This document shows, in pieces, positions 25,972 through 34,488 of a DNA stretch of 64,000 nucleotides. Position 1 is the stretch's first letter. Each line of letters begins with the position of its first letter. Location: NCBI RefSeq assembly GCF_003030345.1, contig NZ_CP028158.1, positions 2,790,001 through 2,854,000 of the forward strand, read 5' to 3'. Under the pieces are notes generated by a model, which was not told where the DNA came from, made no database searches, and saw only the letters and a program-made list of their open reading frames with translations. The translations under genes and the position numbers were made by a program. The DNA comes from Plantactinospora sp. BC1. Its GTDB lineage: Bacteria; Actinomycetota; Actinomycetes; Mycobacteriales; Micromonosporaceae.

Positions 25972-26405
25972 GACGCCTGCCACCGGACCACCGTCTCGTC
26001 GATCGTGTTCCCGGTCGGCCGGCCGTCCGTGATGCCGTGCCAGCGGATCACGATGCGCACCTCGACGATCGGCGGTGCGCCGGGATGCCGCTGCGCGTAC
26101 GCGTCGGCGACCTGGCGCAGCAGGGTCGGGTCGGCCTCGTACCGGCTCTGCTGGCCCTCGATCTCGGCCCGCCGGATGCCGGTGTTCTGCTCGCCGAGCC
26201 CGACCACCGCGCCGGTGGCGTCGACCCCCTCGATCCGGGTGTCCGGGGCGGGGTCGTCCGGCGGGTTGGAGCCGGCGTACATCCGGAACGGACCGAACGG
26301 GAAGTGGTCGTCCTGGCCCCAGAGGGTGCCGGCGAGCAGCACCACGCCGGCCAGCAGGGTGAGGCCCACCCGGAGTCTCCGGCCCCGCCTCGGCAACGCG
26401 TCCAT
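25968..26405 (-). CDS. small membrane-anchored protein partnered with HTTM
   Basis: A 145-residue protein: basic N-terminus, one signal-anchor helix (VGLTLLAGVVLLAGTLWG), then a compact extracytoplasmic domain (FPFGPFRMYAGSNPPDD, GVDATGAVVGLGEQNTG, VEVRIVIRWHGITDG). I recognise it only as the hypothetical that accompanies HTTM genes in actinobacteria. It is translationally coupled to the HTTM gene (4-bp overlap), so the two probably form one membrane complex with the DCC protein; that is inference. Confidence 0.8.
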   Translation of the reverse strand: MDALPRRGRRLRVGLTLLAGVVLLAGTLWGQDDHFPFGPFRMYAGSNPPDDPAPDTRIEGVDATGAVVGLGEQNTGIRRAEIEGQQSRYEADPTLLRQVADAYAQRHPGAPPIVEVRIVIRWHGITDGRPTGNTIDETVVRWQAS

Positions 26406-26487
26406 CGGTTCGAGACCTTACGCGGTGCCCGCAAGCCCCGGGGACCGTCGGTCCGGCCGTCCAGCCCGCCGACCCCGGCGAAGACGG

Positions 26488-26524
26488 CTCCGGCCGGACA
26501 CCGGGGTACGGTGTCCGGCCGGAG
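26488..26524 (-). terminator. hairpin terminator downstream of trx
   Basis: A perfect 15-bp stem (26488-26502 with 26510-26524) and a 7-nt loop lie 31 bp past the trx stop. No clear T-run is present on either side. Confidence 0.7.
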
Positions 26525-26554
26525 CGCGGTCGTGTTACGTGGTCAGTTTGCCGT

Positions 26555-26917
26555 TCAGTGGCTGTGCTCGGCGAGCTGCTTGCGTACGTCGTCCATGTCC
26601 AGCGCCTGCACCTGCTCGATCAGCGACTCCAGCGCCGACTCCGGCAGGGCGCCCGGCTGGGCGAAGACGATCACGCCGTCGCGGATCGCCATGATCGTGG
26701 GGATGGACCGGATGTCGAACTTCGCGGCGATCTCCTGCTGCGCCTCGGTGTCGACCTTGCCGAAGACGATCTCCTGGTGCTTCTCCGAGGAGCGCTCGTA
26801 CACCGGCGCGAACCGCTTGCACGGGCCACACCAGTCCGCCCAGAAGTCCACCAGCACGATGCCCGGCTGCTCGGTCACCTCGTCGAAGTTGGCTGTGGTC
26901 AGCTCAACGGTCGCCAT
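26555..26917 (-). CDS. thioredoxin
   Basis: A 120-residue cytosolic thioredoxin with the classical WCGPC active site (29-33) in VDFWADWCGPCKRFAPV and the cis-Pro loop IRSIPTIMAIRDG. A C-terminal extension of about 12 residues (MDDVRKQLAEHSH) is typical of the actinobacterial TrxC-like subgroup. ATG 26917 follows GGAGTGATCA. It is alone in its transcript, with a hairpin downstream and a long AT-richer region upstream. Confidence 0.94.
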   Translation of the reverse strand: MATVELTTANFDEVTEQPGIVLVDFWADWCGPCKRFAPVYERSSEKHQEIVFGKVDTEAQQEIAAKFDIRSIPTIMAIRDGVIVFAQPGALPESALESLIEQVQALDMDDVRKQLAEHSH

Positions 26918-27547
26918 TGATCACTCCGATCACCGCAATTGGCTTACGACTGGAAAACCCGCCCGGTCTCCTCGGAATTCCCTGGCACGGCGGGTTGAAA
27001 CGGTCATCGTGTGCGGGCTCACGTTCCGGCGCCGGTATCGATGAGGGTCGGTGATCCGACCGGTCCGGATGTGAAACACCGGTGACATAGTTCGATGACA
27101 GACAGTTATGGGAGCGTTTCCAAGACTTCCGCTGGCCAGTCCGGGTGTGATCCGGAAACTTGCCGGTTGGCAAGCGGAAACAGGTGACATAACGGATGCC
27201 CGGGCGCGTACGACCGTTCACGTTCAGTAACATTACAAAAAGGTAACTGTGACCCCGATCTCGTGGTGGACTCTTCTGCCGACCGGGTCGGGTCGGGCAG
27301 AATCTTCCCCATCAGAGCGTGGGCGGCGGGTGCCGGGGAGGGCCCCGCCGCTCATTGCGTCCGGGGTCGGTTTCCTCCACCCGGCACACCTCATTAATCA
27401 GTGCCACGGACTCCTCGGTCCGGTCGGTGACGTCGGCAATGCCGCGTCCGGCCGCCGGGTCGACCGGCGACGACACCAGCACTACCGCTTTTCGGGCGGA
27501 ACCGGGCCTTCCGCCTATTGTCGGCTTATGCTGACCCGGGAGGCGCC
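26918..27547. other. 630-bp AT-richer intergenic region with GGTGACATA repeats
   Basis: No convincing gene. GC is visibly lower than around it (e.g. AGTAACATTACAAAAAGGTA near 27225-27244). The octamer GTGACATA follows an AAAC-containing stretch twice (about 27075-27090 and 27178-27191), and CTTGCCGGTTGGCAAG (27159-27174) can form a hairpin. It must hold the trx promoter (minus strand) and that of the following plus-strand gene. A short regulatory RNA is possible but unsupported. Confidence 0.5.
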
Positions 27548-28087
27548 ATGAGCCACACCGGATCTCCGGACTCGCCCGGTGCCACGCACGGTGCCTGGCG
27601 GGCCACCGTCACCGGCTACCCGCCCGACGACTGGCGACTGCTCGTCCGGCTGCCCGGCCGGGTGATCGTCGCGGCCTCGTCGGCCCGGCCGGAGAACCCG
27701 GTCCGGGCGGTCACCGAGGGCCTGGCCGGCCTGGACGGCATCGCCGCCGGGCGGTCGTTCGACAGCGAACTGGTCCGGGCCGTGGTCGCCGCCATCTACG
27801 CCGAGTCCGACGACGGGCACTCCGGGCCGGTCCGCGCCGGACACGTCGACGCCGGACTCGCCGAACTGCTCCGGTCCTGCCGGGCCGCCGTCGAGACGCT
27901 GGCCCGACACGCCGACCCGGCCGACTCGGCCGCCTACCGGCAGTGGGTGCAGTCGGTCGCGGCCCGGGTCTGCCGGGCCGCCGGTTCCGACGGCCGGCCC
28001 CGCCCGTTCGGCGATCCGGTGGATCCGGAGCAGCGCCGGGTGCTGGACCAGCTCGGCGAGGCGCTGGGCCTGCGCCCGGCCGGCTGA
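27548..28087 (+). CDS. conserved hypothetical protein
   Basis: A 179-residue soluble protein starting at ATG 27548 behind GGGAGGC. It has alternating strands and helices (WRATVTGYPPDDWRLLVRLP, VIVAASSARPEN, LVRAVVAAIYAESDDGH) and a helical C-terminus (LDQLGEALGLRPAG). No motif is recognised. It is 24 bp upstream of the SpoU methyltransferase and may share its transcript. Confidence 0.65.
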   Translation: MSHTGSPDSPGATHGAWRATVTGYPPDDWRLLVRLPGRVIVAASSARPENPVRAVTEGLAGLDGIAAGRSFDSELVRAVVAAIYAESDDGHSGPVRAGHVDAGLAELLRSCRAAVETLARHADPADSAAYRQWVQSVAARVCRAAGSDGRPRPFGDPVDPEQRRVLDQLGEALGLRPAG

Positions 28088-28111
28088 CCGGCGTGCGTAC
28101 CCTCGGCAACC

Positions 28112-28750
28112 GTGGACGCTGCCGAGGTCGAGCTTGAGGTCGGGGTCGGGCCGTGGCCGGGCGAGCCGCCGGCCGATCCCCGGTACGACCCCGAACTGCT
28201 CCGCCAGGGCGACCGGCGCAACGTCGTCGATCGGTACCGCTACTGGCGGCGGGAGGCGATCGTCGCCGACCTGGACCTGCGCCGGCACGACTTCCACGTG
28301 GCGATCGAGAACTGGCAGCACGACTTCAACATCGGCACCGTGGTCCGCAACGCCAACGCCTTCCTCGCCGCCGAGGTGCACGTGGTGGGGCGGCGGCGGT
28401 GGAACCGGCGGGGCGCCATGGTGACCGACCGCTACCAGCACGTCCGGCACCACGAGACGATCGAAGGGTTCCTGCGCTGGTGCCGCGCCGCCGACCTGCC
28501 GGTGATCGGCATCGACAACCTGCCCGGGTCGCGACCGCTGGAGAGCGCGGTGCTGCCGCGCCGCTGCGTACTGCTGTTCGGGCAGGAGGGGCCGGGGCTC
28601 TCCGAGCCGGCCCGGCTCGCCTGCTCGGCGGTCTTCTCCATCGCCCAGTACGGCTCGACCCGGTCGATCAACGCCGGGGTGGCCAGCGGGATCGCCATGC
28701 ACGCCTGGATCCGCGCGTACGGCGGTGAGCCGCCCGGCGAGCCCGGCTGA
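28112..28750 (+). CDS. TrmH/SpoU family RNA 2'-O-methyltransferase
   Basis: A 212-residue SPOUT-class RNA methyltransferase. Conserved blocks: NIGTVVRNANAFLAAEV (motif 1, with the catalytic Arg/Asn), LFGQEGPGLSE (motif 2) and FSIAQYGSTRSINAGVASGI (motif 3), which build the knotted SAM site. Targets are usually tRNA or 23S rRNA riboses; which one is not readable here. GTG 28112 has no clear Shine-Dalgarno, so leaderless or coupled initiation is possible. Confidence 0.93.
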   Translation: MDAAEVELEVGVGPWPGEPPADPRYDPELLRQGDRRNVVDRYRYWRREAIVADLDLRRHDFHVAIENWQHDFNIGTVVRNANAFLAAEVHVVGRRRWNRRGAMVTDRYQHVRHHETIEGFLRWCRAADLPVIGIDNLPGSRPLESAVLPRRCVLLFGQEGPGLSEPARLACSAVFSIAQYGSTRSINAGVASGIAMHAWIRAYGGEPPGEPG

Positions 28751-28842
28751 CCTGGCCCACGGCGTCCCGACCGTACGCAGAACGACCCGAAAAGGCCGGT
28801 TCGCCTTGACTCGGGGCCACTGGTACGGGGACTGTAGTTGTC

Positions 28843-29571
28843 GTGGGTGTCGCGGTGAGCTGTCCACGTTGCGGCGGTCCGGTCCGAGCACCGGACCTGA
28901 TGCACACCGCCTGGCGGTGTCCGGACTGCGGTCCGGTCGCTCCGCTGCACGTCGCCGAGCACATCGGGCCGGAGATCGTGGCCAGCACCGTCGAGCGGAT
29001 CGTCGAACAGCGCGATCCGGCCGACCGGGAGGCCCGGTTCCCGGGAGCCCGGTCCGGCGCGCCGATGCCGCTCTGGTGCCTCTGGCCGCTGCCGCAGGGC
29101 TGGACGATGACCGGGGTCGGCTGGGCCGGTGACGATCGCGGCGGCGTACGCGCCACCGCGGTGGCCTGCACCGGGCCGGACCCGCTCGGCGGTGGACCCG
29201 CCGACCTGGTGTTGGTCGCCGAGGAGCCGGGCGTCGGCCTGGGCACCCGGCTGGCCGGTACCACCGGGGTCGACCCGGGCCCGCAGCTCGCGGAGGCGCT
29301 GACCGATCCCGGCCCGGGTTCCGCCGAGCGGGTCGCGCACGCCAAGATCCGGGCCGGCGGCCATCCGACTCCACTATGGTCAGTCAAATCTCCGACAGAC
29401 CGGAGCGCCTACGCCGGTGAAGCTCGGGGGATCTGGCTCTATGCGATAACCTGGCCGGCGAGTGCGGGTTACCTCCTCGCGGAAGACGTCGAACTCCACG
29501 ACCTGACCGAGTGGACACCGCCCGAGCTCGTCTACGGTGCTCCGTCCCCCTACCTGCACGGGAGGGTCTGA
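28843..29571 (+). CDS. DUF6758-type zinc-ribbon protein
   Basis: A 242-residue cytosolic protein that starts with a four-Cys zinc ribbon (SCPRCGG ... WRCPDCGPV, residues about 6-34), followed by a conserved domain with VERIVEQRDP, PMPLWCLWPLPQGWTMTGVGW, VLVAEEPGVGLGTRLAG and GIWLYAITWPASAGYLLAED. It corresponds to a conserved actinobacterial family (DUF6758, from memory) without assigned function. GTG 28843 or GTG 28855; neither has a strong Shine-Dalgarno. The small membrane peptide and PH-domain genes follow on the same strand. Confidence 0.8.
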   Translation: MGVAVSCPRCGGPVRAPDLMHTAWRCPDCGPVAPLHVAEHIGPEIVASTVERIVEQRDPADREARFPGARSGAPMPLWCLWPLPQGWTMTGVGWAGDDRGGVRATAVACTGPDPLGGGPADLVLVAEEPGVGLGTRLAGTTGVDPGPQLAEALTDPGPGSAERVAHAKIRAGGHPTPLWSVKSPTDRSAYAGEARGIWLYAITWPASAGYLLAEDVELHDLTEWTPPELVYGAPSPYLHGRV

Positions 29572-29690
29572 TATGGCCAGCCAGGCTGGGGCGGAGGGCG
29601 TATGTGGATTATTTCCCGCAGGACACCCGACTGATACTCTGGGTTTTGCCGGGGTTCGCAACCCGGTGCCGCACGGAGGGATGGCCCGCC

Positions 29691-29849
29691 ATGGTTAAAA
29701 AGGTCCTCACCTGGGGCGGTATCGCCTTCCTGGTTTTCTTCATCGCCTACCAGCCCTCCTCCGCCGCCGACGTCTTCAAGTCGCTGGGCGGCAGCCTGCT
29801 GGACGTTGCCCAGGGCTTCGGCGACTTCTTCACCGACCTCGTCGCTTAG
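29691..29849 (+). CDS. small single-pass membrane protein
   Basis: A 52-residue peptide: MVKKVLTWGGIAFLVFFIAY, then QPSSAADVFKSLGGSLL and DVAQGFGDFFTDLVA. One N-terminal membrane helix and an amphipathic tail. It ends six bases before the PH-domain gene, so it is probably translated from the same mRNA; similar small peptides precede bPH2 genes in other actinobacteria as far as I recall. A GGAGGG lies 12 bases upstream; an out-of-frame ATG at 29681 makes only five codons. Confidence 0.75.
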   Translation: MVKKVLTWGGIAFLVFFIAYQPSSAADVFKSLGGSLLDVAQGFGDFFTDLVA

Positions 29850-29855
29850 CCGCCC

Positions 29856-30731
29856 ATGGGCAATCCGTCGGGTGAACCCCCTGAGCCCGAGGACGACGAC
29901 GAACGTCGACGGCGCGAGCGGGACACCGAGCCGATCCCCCGGGTCCGACCCGACGAAGGGCCGGAGTTCGGTACCGGCCCGGACTACGCCGCCGGTCCCT
30001 CCTATTCGGACGGGCCCGCCTACTCCGACGGCATCGGCTACGGCGACCGCCGGGCCGGCACCCGGGGCTGGGTCCGTGACCCGGACCAGGGTCCGGAGAT
30101 CTCCGAGGAGGAGCTCGCCGGCCTGCGGGTCGACGCCTCGGGGATGCCGCTCGGCCCGCGCCGGGTCCTGCCGCTGGAGGACGAGCCGACCTCGCTGGTG
30201 GCCCGCTATCTCTTCCCGACCGAGCGCTACCGGGGCGAGTGGAAGCGGCACAAGATCTACCTCGCCACCCCGCTGCTGATCGGCCTGCTCGCCACCTTCG
30301 TGCTCGGCTACCTCTCCGGCTTCCTCGCCGGCCAGGAGGTCGGCGCGCTGACCACCGTGGCGGTGCTGATCTGGCTCGGCATCATGGGCTGGGTCGCCTG
30401 GAAGGTCGCGGACTGGTATTTCGACCGGTTCATCCTGACCAACAAGCGGGTGATGGTGGTCAACGGGATCATCACCCGGCAGGTCGCGATGATGCCGCTG
30501 CTGCGGGTCACCGACATGAAATACGAGCAGTCGCCGCTCGGCCGCGCCCTCAACTACGGCACCTTCGTGCTGGAGTCGGCCGGTCAGGAGCAGGCGCTGC
30601 GGGAGATCAAGTATCTTCCCAACCCCAACGAGCTCTACCTGCGCGTGGTCGAGGAGATGTACGAGCCGCAGGCGGTCGAGGCGCGGCTGGGCAAGGAGGC
30701 CGAGGAGGCCAAGGCCGACGACGGCGCCTGA
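29856..30731 (+). CDS. bacterial PH domain membrane protein
   Basis: A 291-residue protein: about 125 acidic, disordered N-terminal residues, two membrane helices (YLATPLLIGLLATFVLGYL and LTTVAVLIWLGIMGWVAWKV), then a bacterial PH (bPH2) domain: DRFILTNKRVMVVNGIITR, MMPLLRVTDMKYEQSPLGR, NYGTFVLESAGQEQALREI. The acidic tail ends in a Glu/Ala-rich helix. bPH2 proteins are membrane-associated with unclear roles. ATG 29856 follows the small membrane gene closely. Confidence 0.9.
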   Translation: MGNPSGEPPEPEDDDERRRRERDTEPIPRVRPDEGPEFGTGPDYAAGPSYSDGPAYSDGIGYGDRRAGTRGWVRDPDQGPEISEEELAGLRVDASGMPLGPRRVLPLEDEPTSLVARYLFPTERYRGEWKRHKIYLATPLLIGLLATFVLGYLSGFLAGQEVGALTTVAVLIWLGIMGWVAWKVADWYFDRFILTNKRVMVVNGIITRQVAMMPLLRVTDMKYEQSPLGRALNYGTFVLESAGQEQALREIKYLPNPNELYLRVVEEMYEPQAVEARLGKEAEEAKADDGA

Positions 30732-30908
30732 CGGCCCACCCCGGCACGGCCGGGCGGCGGTGTGACGCTGCCGACGCGGTGGGCGACACCGGTGCGCAAA
30801 ACGGCGGTTCCCTGCCCGAACATCGAACTGAATCGCACCTTTCCGCCGTAGACCTGCGGGTCGGGCTTGTGGCAGCCTTCGGATTGGCACAGGCGGGGGG
30901 AGGCGGGA

Positions 30909-31619
30909 GTGGCGCCGAAGCACTCGGTGGACGAGGAGTTCCGCGAATTCGTCGCGGCCCGATCGGCTGCCCTGCTGCGTACGGCCTACCTGCTCGCCGG
31001 GGACTGGGCCACCGCCGAGGACCTGTTGCAGACCGCGTTGACCAAGACGTACCTGGCCTGGAAGCGGCTCGGCGAGATCGAGGCGGTCGAGCCGTACGCC
31101 CGGCGGGTCCTGATCAACACGGCGACCAGCTGGTGGCGGCGGCGCTGGCACGGCGAGCGCCCCACCGAGGTGCTACCCGAGCGGCCCGCCCCGGACCAGA
31201 TCGAGGAGCAGCTCGAACGCGACCGGCTGTGGCGGCACGTCCGCACCCTGCCGGTCCGGCAGCGGGCCGTCCTGGTGCTCCGGTTCTACGAGGATCTCTC
31301 CGAGGCGCAGACGGCCGCGCTGCTCGACATCTCACCGGGCACGGTGAAGAGCCAGACCTCCCGGGCCCTCTCCACACTCCGCCGCCGGCTCGGCGCCGAG
31401 GCCGACAGCCGGGTGCCGCAGGGCGAGGAGGCGCTGACCCCGGTACCCCTCCGAGCGGCCGACGGCGACGGCGGCCGGTTCGAGCCCGCGCAGCAGTCGT
31501 TCGGCCAACGTCCGGCCCTCCCGCCGGAGCTGCCGAGACCGCGTCAGGCCGGAGCCCGGCGGCCGGCCGCCCTCTCGGTGCCGGCCCCGCCCGTTCCGGC
31601 GGTCGGAGCGGAAGCGTGA
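30909..31619 (+). CDS. SigE-family ECF RNA polymerase sigma factor
   Basis: A 236-residue sigma factor of the actinobacterial SigE (SACE/SCO-type) family. Region 2: LLRTAYLLAGDWATAEDLLQ and TYLAWKRLGEIE; region 4: AVLVLRFYEDLSEAQTAALL and TVKSQTSRALSTLR. A Pro/Arg-rich 70-residue tail follows region 4, longer than usual. GTG 30909 (VAPKHSVDEEF) is placed right behind GGGGGAGGCGGG. The stop overlaps the next gene by 4 bp, so it is coupled to a single-pass membrane partner that may act as its regulator. Confidence 0.93.
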   Translation: MAPKHSVDEEFREFVAARSAALLRTAYLLAGDWATAEDLLQTALTKTYLAWKRLGEIEAVEPYARRVLINTATSWWRRRWHGERPTEVLPERPAPDQIEEQLERDRLWRHVRTLPVRQRAVLVLRFYEDLSEAQTAALLDISPGTVKSQTSRALSTLRRRLGAEADSRVPQGEEALTPVPLRAADGDGGRFEPAQQSFGQRPALPPELPRPRQAGARRPAALSVPAPPVPAVGAEA

Positions 31620-32791
31620 CGCCGATGCTGGAAGATTCGCTGCGCGACATGTTCGCCACCCGGGTCGACACACCGCCGGTGGCCGACGACCCGGCCGGCA
31701 GGGTGATCCAACGGGGTCGGCTCGCCCGCCGACGCCGCGCCGTCAGCTCGCTGGCGGCGGTGGCGGCCGCGCTGGTCCTGGTCACCGCCGGTGCCGCCTC
31801 GCTCGGCGGCGGATGGCTGCTCGAACGGCCGTCCAACGGACCCGCCGCCGGCTTCGAGGTGGACTCGCTGGCCGAGGTCACGGTCGGGCCGGTGCAGCCG
31901 CCGACCCCCGGCCGGGAAACCGGGGTAGGACTCGACATCCGCAGCGGCGACCAGCTCTGGACCACCGACGGCCGGCGGCTGAGCCTGGCCGGCGTCGGCG
32001 AGGTGACCCGGGTCTACCGGGTGCCGGGCGGCTGGGTGTACGCCGGGGCCCGGCAGGTCAGGTTCCTCCGGCCAGACGGCACCTCGGTGGCGCTCAGCGG
32101 CGAGGACGACCGGTGGGCGCTGAGCGCCGACGGCGACCGGCTGGCCTTCCAACTCGACACCACCCTGTACCTCGCCCGGGTCGGCCCGACCGGGCTGGCC
32201 CTGATGGACCACGTCGAGGTGCCCGCCGGCACCTGGCCGGTGGCGGTCACCGCCGACCGGGTGGTGGTCTCCGACGGCTCCCGGGGCTACGGCTTCCTCG
32301 ACCTGGCCCACCCGGCCCGGCAACCGACCCGCAACGCGGACGTGACGGCGATCTACGGGGTACGCGCCGACGGTGTCGTCGGGCTGGTCCGGGAGGAGAG
32401 CGGGAACCGGCGCTGCCTGGCCAGGCTCGCCTCGACCGGCGGGAAACTGCAACCGGTGCGCAGTGGCGGTTGCGGGCTCGGCCTGCGCGCCGAGGCCCCC
32501 GACGGCGGCCTCGCCCCGGGCGGCCGATGGCTCGCCGAGCGGCGCGGTGCCGAGGTCGCGCTGATCGACATCGACCGGGTACTGAACGGCGGCGACACCG
32601 TCGTCGCCTGCCCGGCCGCCGGTGACGTGCCGCCGGTCTGGGCCGACGACCGGACGGTGGTGACCGGGGACGAGAGGCAGGTCGTACGCTGCCGCACCGA
32701 CGGCACCGAGGAGATCGTGCCGCTGCCCGACGGAGTCTCGGAGAAGTGGCAGCTCGTGCCGAGGCTGACCGCCCCGGCCGACGGCCGGTAG
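31616..32791 (+). CDS. membrane-anchored protein coupled to the SigE-type sigma factor
   Basis: A 391-residue protein: about 42 cytoplasmic residues (ending in the basic GRLARRRRA), one membrane helix (SSLAAVAAALVLVTAGAASL) and a large extracytoplasmic part of repeated short strands (e.g. VYRVPGGWVYAGARQVRFLR, DDRWALSADGDRLAF) resembling a beta-propeller. Its gene overlaps the sigma factor by 4 bp, the usual layout for SigE-type/anti-sigma pairs in Micromonospora. No zinc anti-sigma motif is seen, so sensing or anti-sigma function is inference. Confidence 0.8.
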   Translation: MTPMLEDSLRDMFATRVDTPPVADDPAGRVIQRGRLARRRRAVSSLAAVAAALVLVTAGAASLGGGWLLERPSNGPAAGFEVDSLAEVTVGPVQPPTPGRETGVGLDIRSGDQLWTTDGRRLSLAGVGEVTRVYRVPGGWVYAGARQVRFLRPDGTSVALSGEDDRWALSADGDRLAFQLDTTLYLARVGPTGLALMDHVEVPAGTWPVAVTADRVVVSDGSRGYGFLDLAHPARQPTRNADVTAIYGVRADGVVGLVREESGNRRCLARLASTGGKLQPVRSGGCGLGLRAEAPDGGLAPGGRWLAERRGAEVALIDIDRVLNGGDTVVACPAAGDVPPVWADDRTVVTGDERQVVRCRTDGTEEIVPLPDGVSEKWQLVPRLTAPADGR

Positions 32792-32801
32792 CCTCGGCCC
32801 G

Positions 32802-33701
32802 GTGACGTCCCGCCAGTCCGAGGCGCCCGACCACGCAGGCCGGGTCCGGATCGACCTGCACGCCCACTCGACCGCCAGCGACGGCACCTGCACGCCCGAG
32901 GAACTCGTCCGGGCCGCCCGGGCGACCGGGCTCGACGTACTGGCCATCACCGACCACGACACCACCGGAGGCTGGGACCGGGCCGCCGCCGCCCGGCCGC
33001 CGGGACTCACCCTGGTCCGGGGCGCCGAACTCTCCTGCCGCTGGTACGGCACCGAGCCGTCGATCCCGCTGCACCTGCTCGGCTACCTCTTCGACCCGGA
33101 GTCGCCGGAGCTGGTGGCCGAGCTGACCCGGGTACGCGCCGCCCGCGAGGTACGCGGCGAACGCATCGTCGAACTGCTCCGGGCCGACGGCATCGACGTC
33201 GACTGGGCGGAGATCCGGGACGCCGCCGGGGGTGGCACGGTGGGCCGGCCGCACATCGCGCAGGCGCTGATCCGGGCCGGCCTGGTGGCGACCACCGCCG
33301 AGGCGTTCGCCCCGCACTGGCTCGGTGAGCGCTACCGGCTGCCCAAGGACGACATCGACGTGTTCCGGGCGGTCCGGCTGATCCGGCAGGCCGGCGGGGT
33401 GCCGGTGATGGCCCACCCGAGGGCGACCAGGCGGGGGCGGATCGTGCCCGACTCGTTGATCGTCGAGTTGGCCGCAGCCGGGCTGGCCGGGCTGGAGGCG
33501 GAGCACGAGGACCACTCGCCGGCCGAGCGGGACGCCGTACGGGCCCTCGCCGCTGAGCTGGGACTGCTGGTCACCGGCTCCTCCGACTTCCACGGTGCGC
33601 ACAAGAGCGTCCGGCTCGGCGCGTACACCACCGAGGTCGAGGCGTACGAGCGGATCCTCGCGGCGAGCAGCGGGGTCGGGGTACTCGCCGACCCGGGCTG
33701 A
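32802..33701 (+). CDS. PHP domain phosphoesterase
   Basis: A 299-residue metal-dependent phosphoesterase: RIDLHAHSTASDGTCTPEEL (metal His residues), DVLAITDHDTTGGW (DHD), RGAELSC, LGYLFDPE, GGVPVMAHP, LEAEHEDHSP, and SSDFHG near the C-terminus. Together these give the trinuclear site of PHP/TrpH-type proteins such as 5'-3' exoribonuclease or nucleotidase RnAm. GTG 32802 lies 10 bp after the preceding stop. It acts in the cytosol. Confidence 0.94.
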   Translation: MTSRQSEAPDHAGRVRIDLHAHSTASDGTCTPEELVRAARATGLDVLAITDHDTTGGWDRAAAARPPGLTLVRGAELSCRWYGTEPSIPLHLLGYLFDPESPELVAELTRVRAAREVRGERIVELLRADGIDVDWAEIRDAAGGGTVGRPHIAQALIRAGLVATTAEAFAPHWLGERYRLPKDDIDVFRAVRLIRQAGGVPVMAHPRATRRGRIVPDSLIVELAAAGLAGLEAEHEDHSPAERDAVRALAAELGLLVTGSSDFHGAHKSVRLGAYTTEVEAYERILAASSGVGVLADPG

Positions 33702-33741
33702 CCTCGGCGGATGCGGCTCGGCGTCCGGCTAACGTGATCAC

Positions 33742-34356
33742 GTGAACATGAAGCTGCTCGGCGAGGTCCTGCTGACCCTGCTGGTGATCACGGACCCACC
33801 GGGCATGGTGCCGATCTTCCTCGCCCTGACCGGCCAGATGCCGGCCCGGGAACGGGTACGCGCCGCGTGGCAGGCGGTGGCGCTCGCCCTCGGGGTGATC
33901 GTCGTGTTCGCGGTAGCCGGGCAGACCCTGCTGGACTATCTGCACATCGACCTGCCGGCGTTGCAGGGCGCCGGTGGCCTGCTGCTGCTGTTGGTCGCGT
34001 TGGAACTGCTCACCGGCAAGGCCGACGACCCCGGCCAGCAGAACACCTCGAACATCGCGCTGGTGCCGCTCGGTACGCCCCTGCTGGCCGGTCCCGGCGC
34101 GATCGTCGCCACGATGCTCTTCGTACAGCGCGCCGAGGGCACGGCGGACTACCTGGCGATCGGGGTCGGCATCGTCGCGGTGATGGTGGCGGTCTGGCTG
34201 ATCCTGCGCTTCTCCGGGATCGTGGTCAGGGTGCTCCGGCCGGCCGGGATCGAGGTGCTGACCCGGATCGCCGGCCTGCTGCTCGCCGCGATCGCGGTGC
34301 AGTTGATCGCCGACTCCGTCGCCGCCTTCGTCACCGCACACCTGCACGCCTCCTGA
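33742..34356 (+). CDS. MarC family integral membrane protein
   Basis: A 204-residue protein with six membrane helices: LLGEVLLTLLVITDPPGMVP (with the family DPPG/NP-type first turn), AVALALGVIVVFAVAGQ, GAGGLLLLLVALELLTG, the PLGTPLLAGPGAI motif of MarC proteins, and the C-terminal LLAAIAVQLIADSVAAF. MarC proteins were once linked to multiple antibiotic resistance, but their function is unsettled. GTG 33742. Stand-alone gene. Confidence 0.93.
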   Translation: MNMKLLGEVLLTLLVITDPPGMVPIFLALTGQMPARERVRAAWQAVALALGVIVVFAVAGQTLLDYLHIDLPALQGAGGLLLLLVALELLTGKADDPGQQNTSNIALVPLGTPLLAGPGAIVATMLFVQRAEGTADYLAIGVGIVAVMVAVWLILRFSGIVVRVLRPAGIEVLTRIAGLLLAAIAVQLIADSVAAFVTAHLHAS

Positions 34357-34488
34357 GCGTTCCGCTGACTCCGGTCGCCGCCCTCCCGTCCCGCCCTCGG
34401 CGGGCGTGCCTCTGCCGACACGTGTCGTCCGGGGGCGGGCGGGTGGCGGATCGACGGGGGTGTCGGACCGGCATGGCAGGATCGGGGC

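Noticed and set aside
27249-27551. 100-codon frame before the hypothetical at 27548
   Set aside because: No Shine-Dalgarno, no domain, composition unlike real genes here; it overlaps the better-supported start at 27548.
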